DNA of 64,000 nucleotides from positions 14,850,742-14,914,741 of the forward strand of contig JAMKCF010000003.1 in NCBI GenBank assembly GCA_023634235.1, in the 5' to 3' direction. The translations under genes and the position numbers were made by a program. Each line of letters begins with the position of its first letter. Within the stretch, counting starts at the first letter, position 1. A model generated the notes under the pieces. It worked only from the letters and a program-made list of their open reading frames with translations. It was not told where the DNA came from and searched no databases. Shown here piece by piece: positions 22,501-34,500 of this stretch. Source of the DNA: Pisaster brevispinus. Its lineage: Eukaryota > Echinodermata > Asteroidea > Forcipulatida > Asteriidae.

Positions 22501-25500
22501 GAGCAGGTTCACATCCCAACTAGACCCCTGTCATTTGATTGGAGGAATGTATATCACATGGCATTCATTAATCAAACCACTACATGGCCTACGTCATAAG
22601 CATTTTGGTACTATTCGTAGTGCATTTTTGTCCGATCGTATTTTACTATTGCATGCTAGACCACCTCATATGCATGCACTTGTTATACACAGCAGTACAA
22701 AACGCCCTCGTCGTGGATGCCAGAACACAGTCTTCTGCATTTATTGATTGTATTTTCCTTCATTCCACCAAAAGACAAAGATCTACTTGGAAAATTTTTT
22801 GCTAAAAGGTTGAATGGAACAACTCATGAAAATATTCTCAATGCACTCATAAACGTCTATTATTTGTGTACTATTTACCTTCTGTCCGATTCCTCGGCCA
22901 ACCTTGTCGCGATCATCTCAGCTTCGTGAGCTTTCATCTCCATTAACCGTCTCTCTTCTTCTGTCTATAGAGGGCAGCAAACAGACATAACAGTTAAGAC
23001 ATCTTTAATATCTTGAGACAAAATTTTTCTAACATTATCAACAAACTTGATATGCTCGTCAACATCAGAATTGAATAATGATTTCTAAATTATGGAAACA
23101 AACACAACAAAACTTGTGGGCACTTTACAATTACAATTACTGCTTTACAATTAGATGAAATTTTGGTTGGTTGTTACATCTCCCTGGATCATTTGACAAG
23201 TGCAACTCTACAAATACATGAACACTCATCAATCCACAGGCAATATTTACCCTAAAATAAAACTACATACTTCCCCTACCCACCAAACAATAACATACTA
23301 CTGCTCTCTGATAAAGAGGCCTCGATTCTTTAAAACACTTACATATATTTAACGACTTTTCAACATTAAAACATTGTACAGTGTCTTAAACACTAAAATA
23401 TACAGACAAAATGTTTACTACTGGAAAGGTATACAGAAAAAGACAGAAAAGACACTTTTGAGTTTTAATCTTCCTACTGTCTGACCAGGGTTATGAGTGA
23501 AAGATGCACTATGCCTGCAATGTGATATTATCACGTGATAACTGAAATAGAAACTGAAATAAACAGACACAATGGTTTCTGAATACACAAAGTATTTTTA
23601 CTGGGAAGGTAAATAGAAAGTGACAGAAAAGACACTTTTGAGTTTTAATCTTCCTACTGTCTGACCAGGGTTATGAGTGAAAGATGCACTATGCCTGCAA
23701 TGTGATATTATCACGTGATAACTGAAATAGACAATGAAATAAACAGACACAATGGTTTCTGAATATACAAGTTTTATTACTGGGAAGGTAAATAGAAAGT
23801 GACAGAAAAGACACTTTTGTGTTTTTATCTTCCTACTGTCTGACCGTGGTTTTGAATGATAAAAATACTATGCCAGAATGCAATATGATTTTATGTGATG
23901 AATGCATCCACACAGTACACAGTCAACCCTCCTACTGTCTGACCTTTCAATATCATCCATTGTGGTTTTGAATAATAGATACAATATGACAGCCTGCAAT
24001 ATATCATATGATGAATGCATCTACACAGTTCACAGTCAACCCTCCAACTGTCTGACCTTTCAATATCATCCATTGTGGTTTTGAATAATAGATACAATAT
24101 GCCAGCCTGCAATAGGATATCATATGATGAATGCATCTACACAGTTCATAGTCAACCCTCCTACTGTCTGACCATTCATTATCATCCACATGGTTTTGAC
24201 AGTAATGGGAAATAAAAGAGTGGCAACAAGATCTTAAATGGCCGTTTTAAACTGGCAGGGTTGTTGCTGTGCGATAAAGGACCGAGCATTCTCACCTTGA
24301 TAGCCTGCACCCTGATGCGATTTATCTCAGACTCGGCTTGGTTAGCCTTCTGCGCAAGGAGCATCGCTTCCTCTTCAGCTACCTGGGCCTTCTCCCCTAA
24401 CAGCTCTGCCGTCTCCTCTGACCTCATCTGTAAACCGAAAAAACAAACCAAAACTCCTTCTATATATGGCTGATCATTCACTGCAGTTAAAAGGGTTTTG
24501 AATGATCCAGTAACTATGCCTGCGTGCATTGCGATCTTTCATTTCATTTCATTTCATGTATTAATTCTGGTTGTGAAGCCAAGGACTCTCAAAAAAGCAA
24601 ACTTAATCACTATTCTAGAAAAAAACCCAAAGAAGACAATGAAGGAAGTTTCAGTTTTAGCAGGGGGGGAAAACCCCAAAGAAATATTCCAGGGAACACC
24701 CACACAATCAGGTAGGGACTGAAAACCCAATCCACGTAGTGCCCCCGGTGGGATTTGAACCGGGGAACCGGTGGAAAGCAAGGCAAAATACCACTACGCC
24801 AACCTGACCAATCTGCAAATAGTCATGTGCAGACCTACTGTCCCATGCCAGTGACAATAGACCGTGCAAGTCTCGTGCGTAGTCGAACATTTTTGAGACC
24901 TCTTTGGTCCAGCATCTCCTGTTTTAACGCATTGAGGAAACAAATATACATGTTGGTTACAGAATGTAGAGAATATCTCACCAGGGCATCATGAGCGAGT
25001 CTGGCCTCATCCCTGAAGTGGACCAGCTGTTTCTCCATGTCCTCTTTATCTCTCTCTGCTTGCTCCCGTAACTGTCTCTCTCTCATCAGCTTATGTCTTT
25101 CAATCTGATCGAGTGGACCATAACAAGAGTTACTTTTTAAGTTTCTCTTTGTGACTTTTCTAAGGACAAGAACGGGCAATGTTTTGTATAGTGTTCCTGT
25201 TGAACTTGACAATTTTCTGCTCAATCTTGTATTTCAGTCTTCTTCGTCAATCATTATTTTTGAGTTTGGAGCTTAGATAAAACCCCTAATTTTAATGTCA
25301 GTACATGACCATACCTGTTAATCATCGTTGCTAACCAATTTAATAAAATACTAAAACATTTTCGATTCATTAACTTCAATTCAAGTGTGCACATTTTTCC
25401 ATATCAAAAAATACACAGGCCAATCCACAATCAGTTTGTGGCGATTTGTCTTAAAAAAAAACAGTGAAAAGAAAAGAATTGTAAGGAGTTATAGCACTCT

Positions 25501-28500
25501 GCACGAATGACGTCACTTTTGCTCAAAACACCCGGCTGTCAGACAAACATTCCAACACACTTCAAGATCATCAACGCGCCAAACTGCACTAGTAAGTAGT
25601 ATACTCAGTACATGGCAGTAAACATAAAACTTGGACATGTACACGCGTGTATGTTCATGAAATTTGAGATGCATGTCTGAGATCCGGGTACTTGGCTTTT
25701 CTTTTTAGCATTAGTGTGGATTGCTATTGATGAGACGTACGTGTCTTTTGGCTTTCTCTTCTTTGGCTTGTGCTTTCATCTGTTGGACCTCCATCGTGTC
25801 TGCTCTCCTCCTCTGCATAAACAGCTCATGGTTGCCAACACACAGATCCAAAATCTGATTACAGAATTATTAAAAAAATGAATGTTAGAAAGCATCTTTT
25901 AACGAATTCGGGTTGAACACAGACAAATTGACTTGACCATCCACTTAAGGTAATCCCTCTGCTGCCGCTTCCCAGGTTGTATCGTAAACTTGGGTGTGAT
26001 ACCTGGCTACACGGCAGTGACAGGTTGAATGGCTTCTGACTGGCACCCCAGAGCAAAGGTATTGACAAAATAAGGAGCCCGCTAACACAGGGCTAGATAG
26101 ATAGCTCAGTTGGTAGAGCGCTGGTGCAATAATCCGGAGTCAATTTTTCCTTGTTCAACCCAAAATTATTTAAGAAAACATTCTTGACAGATCACACCAA
26201 TCCGCCTATCGCATTCACTGAACTCAAAGATTGGTAAGATAGGCCTTCCTTTGACCTCAGCGAGGGCGCTGTTTGAGCTTGTGATGTCATATGCTAGGGA
26301 TCTATTATTAAGCCCAGCCCGTCTGAGCAATCGCCTAGCAACGACGCTTGCAAGAGATGGACACAAAAAGTGCACAATATATTTAAATGGTAGAAATTTG
26401 TTAATAGGATTTTAATGTTTCGACTTCACGTCAAAGCATAATAAGTCAGAATTTCATGGATCAGTCTTTTCAGGGGCAACTGAAACTTCCTTGAGCCTTT
26501 ACTACAAAAACTTCCACAAAACACATCATCATATGAATGTTGCTCATCAACTAGTTTCCCCTCAGAAAATTTCCCCGTGGAATGCGTTCCAATGATCCCT
26601 CACTTTTTCTTCCGCCCAATTTTAGACCATTGGTTGCACAACACATTTCTCTCTTGACTCGGACTGACAACACTTACCAGTTTATTAAGTCGTAACCTTG
26701 GTGATATGAAACAAAAGTCTGGTGACTTCTTATCAATCGGCTTGATGGTGAACTAAAAGGAAAAAGAAAGACAGGAAAAAGTTCAGAATTTACCGAGTAG
26801 AGACTGAATATGTAGGTAATTAGCCCTTCCCATGAAGTATGCTAATTACATTCACGCATACGTACGGACACTTCTAGTTGGCAAACACCATAAAGTTGTG
26901 CACAAGGCAGATGCATAAACACATATGCGTCACACCCTGTCAACCCCATACAAATAGGGGCAATGTTTTGTCATTTTGCCCACCAGTAGTGTTAGTGTGC
27001 ATGCACAACGTGCAATTTACATATTTCACAGGAAGGGTCTATCATTCTCTCAATTTAGCTCGCTTCAACAATGATTTTGTTGATCTATTACTCTGACTGA
27101 CTAAAATATCCTTTGACTTGTATTGTAGTCCGGGTCTGGAAAACAAAATACAAGTTTATTTGATGATTCATCACTCAACTTTTACTTGTACGGAACCGAG
27201 TTAGTTTCTAACCTCGGCTCATATTCTAGACTCAGGCTCAATTTCTAAATACTGCTGAGCAAAAGTTCTGCAAAAAGTTTTTTAGCCTCTGAGAAAGACT
27301 CTGCTTGGGTCAGCAACCTGAATTTGTTAGCACTTTTTGCAGAAAAACCCCCCAAAGGATCTACACAAATTAAGAAACATTTATACCACAGGTCATTTCG
27401 GTTGCAAGTAGATTGTAATAACTATTTCCATTTTTCTGTGTTTTGTCACATGTGCCCGCAAGGTCACGGATGCTACATTGGGGTCATCCTGCTGACGAAG
27501 ACCGTAGTATCGGTCGAAAAAATTACAGGTACAGAAATATTTCCAGTGTTGTGATCAAAAGTATGACATTAAATTGTAGTCCTGTACCTTCTTGTCTTTG
27601 TAGGACACATTCCTGATTTCACTCCAGGGAAACGATATCTTTGGTACTAATTTGTTGTCGATTTCATACACGTTCAGACCCATTGCGTCTACACCAAGGT
27701 ACAAGTCTGTCCCTTTCTCATTCTGTAGGGAAAAAACAAAAAACATACAGTCAAGCGAGATTTAAAAAAACTTAGCATCATGATTAAGGTTGGCTTTTTA
27801 ATCCTACCTTTCACCTTTGTGGACCCAGGTTTGAATCCCAGACTGGAGCCTAGAACGTGAATTGGATTTTCAGCCCCTACATGACTGTGTGGGTTCCCCC
27901 CTCCCCCCATATCTAAAACTGACATTTCTTCATTATCTTCTCTTTTAAAATTTTTGTTTATGAGATATCGCCAGACTCACAATGCCGGAAGACCACTTCA
28001 CAAGGTGAGGGCTACACTTAACCAGATCGACCCAGATCAACTGTCACCAGGGGCACGTTGCCACCTACTCCTGGGGCTGAAACAGGGTTACCCCCTTCAC
28101 AGTCCGTAAGGATGTAGGCAAGGGTATCATCTACTAGGAGCCTGGTTGGCAGAGCAGAGTGCACTACCTCCCCATCTTTTTACGAAGCAATTATGGTGAG
28201 GTGCCTTGCTAAAGGGCACAAGTGTCATTACCGGGATTCGAACCCACACTCTGCTGCTGACAACATCAGAGCTTGGGTCCGACGAACTAGACCGCTCGGC
28301 CACGACACGCCACAGATTCAGGCCTATGGGTTACAGTGCTGGTCACTTTTGAGGGTCCATTGGTTTTATTACTAGAAAGATATGCTCGTTGTGTCAGTGC
28401 AAAAAAATCATTTAAAATGCTCATATTTCTTTCTTTTCAGATGTGAATAACAAATTGTGTTCACACATTCTCAAAAATGCATTCCTGTGGAGTGTTCTTT

Positions 28501-31500
28501 TGTTCTTTCTTCTGTCCCTGCACTTAAATTTTCCCATAGACTTTGAACACAAATTTCCTTGTGGAGCAACCCAGTCTTTAGAATTCCCTTATGTAGACCT
28601 TTTATTTCTCTTCATTATTTTGTCCTTTGTCTCCATAAGGTATCGAAAATTAGCACAAGTTTTGTTGAATGTGTGAATGTAACTACATTTGACCATTAAA
28701 CTGGTTTTGATCGCTACCACGAATACATCAGAAAGATACATTTATGACAATGCTTAAAATCTGGGCTACTAAAACTTCCTGGCGGCAAGTAAAAACGCAG
28801 TTTACTCGCCCAGTAGCAGTCCTTCTGATTTGAGGCGTGCGATCGCACCCGCACGCCATCGCACGCCTAAAAGCTTCCTCAGGCGTGCGAAAAATCACAC
28901 GCCTGATCCCTCCATAACGCACGCCTTGGCAAACATTTACAGCGTCATCATACTTCATAATTTGTAAATTAAAATAACAATGTAAAATTAATTGTTTATT
29001 ATTTTCAAAATCCTTCAAAATTCTGGCGATAAAGTCCCTAGTCTTGATATTTACTAGCCGCGATCGTTCATTTCAGTAAACGAACGTTAAAACACGCATG
29101 CACATTGTTAGTCTGGCTCTCTCCTCTATGTTCCATACCACAATACGTAGGCGAGTAGGGAAACACACAACTCGATTTTCCAGGGGTTAGAAGACGTGCG
29201 GTGGAGTCTAATCGCGACCTCCTTCCGGTGATATATTATATAAAATGTTAACCTCGTACTCATAAACACATCGCTCCCGCCGCACAATTTTCCCTAATGT
29301 GGGCCGATCGTTGTATTGCAAAAGAAGCTTTAAATAAGCGATCCTTTATTTACGAATCCATTAAAAATGATTGTTGATGAAAAAAGTATTATTTTGTAGG
29401 TAAAATAGACCCCCATGGTATTATTAAGGGCAGAAATTAGGGGATAAGATCGTTCAAAAACGCAAGTTTGTGAATTTCACTTCCATTTTTTTTTTTTTTA
29501 TTTTTTTTTTTAGCTTCGACAATTGTATGCACTTTTGAGTGTTTAGATAAATAAGTGTATGGGAGATTTTGTTGATAAAGTGTCCAGTGTACAACCAATT
29601 GTACCTTCACAAGATCCTTTGCCATGTCGTTTTTAGTACATCACTACCCGCTGTTTAGTTTTAAGAAAACCGACTTTAAATTGACCAGCCAGTACCACAA
29701 AAATCACACGCCTAGAAGAATCCAGGTGTGCTTTTTTCACACACCTGGAATTTTCAAATCAGAAGGACTGCAGTAGGCATCTTTACAAAACGCTTAAGTG
29801 CGGGCCTGGAACTCCATGGACTCTGAGAGTGACACCTGAAATCACAAATCTATGCCCATGAAGCCTTTCTCAGGCATTTGAAAACACACAATTCTACGCA
29901 TCAAGGGTAGTTTTTCTTTCATTATTTTCTTGCAACTTCAATGACCAATTGAGCCTAAATTTTCACATGTTTGTTATTTTATGCAAGTTGGGATACACCA
30001 ATAGAGGAGAGTGGTTTTTTGACAATTACCAAAAGTATACCCTGCCTTTAAGTCTCAGACATGGAGAAAAAGAAAGACTTGACTTACCTTTATTTCAAAA
30101 TAGTTGACTCCGTACATTTCTAGGTCTTGGGTGATTTTTAAGTACTCCATTTCAGCTTCATCTCTGTCATAACAGCAAGAACAAAACAGTCATTTCTAAC
30201 AGAACTGTTAATACTCTCAAATGTTCACTGTTTATTTATTTTTAAATAGTGTACAGCCAAAATGCCACAGCAGTGTTGAAACTAATTCTTATTCTTATTC
30301 TTATTCTTTATTTGGCCATTAAATACACACAGACAGTCAGTAAGTAACAAAATGAATGAATAAACAAACAAATAAATACAAGCAATAAGTAAATATGAGC
30401 AAAACAACCAAATGAAAAGCACATGAAGTTTACAAAACAACCTTAATGTGATGGCCAGGCTCAACAAAAGTGTGCTTAAACACTGTAGCTCAGAGCCTGT
30501 TGACCCAGTCACATAAGGAAACAATACACTCATAAAAAATATCTTATAAAAGCAATTAATACACTCATAAAAGCAATTAATTTGGACACGACCCAACTCT
30601 CTGATGATCGACATACCAAATGCTATTTTTGCTGTTTATCGAAGTGCGCGTGTCAGTATTCCTGCACAGGAAGCTCAAAACACTGTAGCTCAAAAGCCTG
30701 TTGACCCAGTCACATAAGGAAACAATACCCTTATATAAAAATATCTGTCAGGGGTTTCGGTGTTACGGCAGTCGCCACTGCGGAAGCCATTAATTTGGAA
30801 ACGACCTAACTCTCTGATGATCGACATACCAAAATATTAAATCTTATCTTGATATTAAATATTATATCTCGCATACACTGCCATAGCTCAGGTCAGACAA
30901 TGAAAATGATTGCGCATGTACTATACATGCTTTATTCTCACCGGACCATTTACCATCACGTGCATTTAATGCTGTCTTTGCTGTTTATCAAAGCGCGCAG
31001 GTCAGTATTCCTGCACAGGTTAAATATGCATGCATAGTAGAGCATCGCATGTCCAACAGTCAGGCACAGGTTAAATATGCATATGTAGTAGACTACTGCT
31101 TATGCAATAGCTTACTACGCATTCACTTCACAAAGCGCTAATGGTCCTGTCACACAAGCATAGTACAGGTACACAAACTTCACCCTAGCTGAAGATGGCG
31201 GCACACGTAAATGTAAAACTGTGTTTTCCCGAAATCAATGATAGCGACCTAGAGAAGAATGGAAGAATTTAGTACCAAAAAAATATAACGATGGTCTATT
31301 TCGGGTGGCCAGTTTATATTTATTGGAAGTTGTCAAACTAGTTCCCTCAGCTTCGCCTCAGGAATGGGAGACTTTGGAACGCTAGGTGGTAGCAGACTTA
31401 CCAGGTAAATTTTCATTGTTTATGCAGTTCTGAGCATGCGAACATTACCGAGAACAATTGATTTACCTGGTAAGTCTGCTGCCACCTAGCATCCCAAAAG

Positions 31501-34500
31501 TCCCCCAGTAGTTTGTAAACTTCCAATACCTCGGAGAGCCAATATCGACTGTCAACCCTCAAACCATGTTATATTTGTATAATAACACCTGCTCATGAAA
31601 AAGTGCCCTACATTCCCACACGTGAAAAATTCAATTCAAAATAAATACCACTGGTCCCCACTCGGGCAATGTCATGTTTTACCTCATGAGTCCCTGGTGT
31701 TCAGAGTACCATGCGGTGATTCTCTCCTCCCACATCTCGGCAGTCATATCAAACTGTTCCACGACCCGCTGGGGAAGGAGCTCCTCACTCGCCAAGAACC
31801 CAGGATGGTGCATGTTGTGATCGTAGTCCCCATACTAAAACAGAGAAATCATACTTTCAGTAAACTACGTCAGGCCTTTTTGCCGTGCGCCCAATTTCAA
31901 AAAGCACAAAAAGCTTAGCACATGCTTACAAGAGTAAGGTTACCAGCCAAAAGACCATGTCACAAATACCATCTGTGACTGGAATCCTGCTCAATTTTGC
32001 TCGGCATTATAAGCAATGGAAATTTACCTGGTAAGTCTGCTGCCACCTAGTATTCTAAAGTCTCCCATTGGGCCCTGAGTGTAAGCTCATAAAGCTCCAT
32101 TTAAAGCAGAACAAATTAATATTTTTCAGGTTGGACAACAAAATAAGCGAGGAACCAGTCTTGACAAACTTCACACAATGATGTGATATTCTGGCTAATA
32201 AACTTTGTCTGATAAGCAAAATAGTTTGTGCTTAGCTAATTTTCATTCTTAAGCAACTGAGTAAAATTGGACTATCAGTCTCATTTCAAGGCCTATAAAT
32301 GGAAAATCAGCGTAAGCATAACTCACAAGGAATTTTCGCTCAAATGCATGTGTAATGTTACAGAAATGTTGTGCTACCACTGCCAGCAGAGAATGGTGAC
32401 CGTAGGCACAGAGGTCCGTGATAAGCAGAAATATGAAATTGATCTTAGACTTGTGTCTAGATTCAAAGTCGTCCCTAAGAGAAATCAGACTTCGGATAGA
32501 ATTACCTCTTTTTGTTCTCACGGAAGGTGACAGTTCCCCTAGAAGAGTAATTTTGCAGACGATTTTATAGTTCATGTACACAGAATTTGTTACCCAAAAT
32601 CGTCCCCACAATTTCCAAGCTCAACAAGCCATTCACAAAACACCTTTGTTTTCTCTGTCGCCAAATCATAGCCATTAGATTCAATCTGAAAATGTGTTTC
32701 TTGTCATAGGGGTGTGTTTTGTGCTTTTTATTTTCTCTGTCTGTGTAAAAATTATGAAAACACAAAAAATGCTATGGTCACTGTGGTATGAAACACTGTG
32801 GGGCAAGAGAATATTAATGCACACCATAAAGACTTGATGATGAAAACAGTCTCAGTGTTTGAGTTTAATACATTGCATGTGTTGAGTGACTGAGAAAGGG
32901 GAATTCCCAAATGGAACAGTGACTTACATGTAGCTTCATCAAAACCTAATAACTTGTTATCAAATGATGTATGACGTCAATGCACAAGTCTAGCCCCTGT
33001 CCATAGCTAATTTTCCCGTCTCTATCATACTGAATATCAATTGAACACCAATGAATAACCTATCCAAATTCATCAAAATCTAACAATAAAACTCAACTAC
33101 GGACATAGGAGCCTGAATTTTATCAAAACAAAGGTTTTAAAAGACTCAGTTTTTCAAGTGGATTCAGAGGCTTTGTAAAGTATTCTTACTTTATTTTAGT
33201 TCACCAATTTAAATAAGAAAATATTTTAGTGTACCCAAAGTCTTGAATGATACTATGTCAGCCTGAAAATAATTATGATATCACGTTGTTAATGCATCTA
33301 ATGCACTAATTATATATATTACTTACATGTACACAGATACAGTAGTTTTATAATACCATGTACATACATGTAGATTCTGCCTTGTGATTGGTTTAGAGCA
33401 TGTCACATGGTTTGAGTTATTGTACTAGAAAGCTGGGCAAATGAGACAAAGTATACCCATAGCAACCGATGTGCTACACCCTTAGAAACCAATGCACTAT
33501 ACCCATAGCAACCAATGTACTATACCAATAGCAACCAGTGTAGTTAGTAACCGGTGTACTATACCCGTAGCAACGGCAGCTTCTTGGTACCTTGACGTCT
33601 GTTCATATATCGCACAGGATGATATAAAACAAATAGTAACTGCTTTTACTCATGCTCCCTTGATAATCCCCTGAGCATTCTATTTTCCTCGACTTCGTCT
33701 CGGGAAAACAGAATGCTCCGAAGATCACCTTTGGAGTCGTAGTTTTAAACCTAGCACTCCAAGCTTTTAGTATTATAGGGCCTACTCTGCACAGTAGTGC
33801 AACCTTGTAAAACATGTGCTAGATTTATTTAAATGGATGGTCAACTCCCTGGAAAGTGCTACTTAGAGTAGGAGGGTAGCAGTCCCGAGTTTTAATTTCA
33901 ACTGTTCACAAAAAATGTGACATTTATTTTGTTAACAATCTCATAAACCCACCTTGGCCTGCACGGCGTACGAAGCCAATAATACGGAGGCCTCCGGGGG
34001 ACAGTACACCTCCTCGTTAAGGATCTGCTGCTTGACTTGAAGGAAGAAGAGATGCTGGGTGATCTCCTGGATCAACTCTTCGCTCACCTCCTCCGGATAA
34101 AACTTGGCCGCGAACAGGAACGGCATCGGGGACGTCTTGGGGATGCCTTGTTCTTGGACCTAATTGGTTTGGGGAACAAATTTAGATCAGTTGATCTTTT
34201 TGGGTTGTTGAACAAAGTTACTACTTGATGTTTGACGTAAAAAAATCGCATCACCTAAAGTGATCCATCTGCTGCCACTTCCCAGGTTGCATCAATAACA
34301 ATGAAAAAGTAGAGAGACCACCAACATCAGGGCTAGATCGCTCAGATAGAAGATTGCCGGCACGTTAACCCGGAGGTTGCAAAATCAAATCCCGCTCTCG
34401 TAATTTTTCTTTGTTCAACCCAAGATTATTACAAATTTACCCAGTCAGTTTCCCTTGTGGTTTATCACTTGTAGTTGATCGTTTAAGCATAGCTTCTAAA

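Noticed and set aside
23417..24195. Resemblance to a CRISPR-like array
   Set aside because: Units are adjacent without unique spacers, are 114-180 bp long and sit in an animal intron.
23891..24215. Repetitive short open frames on both strands
   Set aside because: They arise from the 114-bp tandem array, whose period carries the same peptide in each unit; there is no start or splice context.
24718..24812. Possible tRNA gene on the minus strand
   Set aside because: It has A- and B-box-like strings but is followed by a shared SINE body and lacks a convincing acceptor stem.
26086..26172. Possible tRNA gene
   Set aside because: The D-arm and B-box-like strings are present but the cloverleaf is incomplete, and the same sequence with a common tail recurs elsewhere, so it is a SINE.
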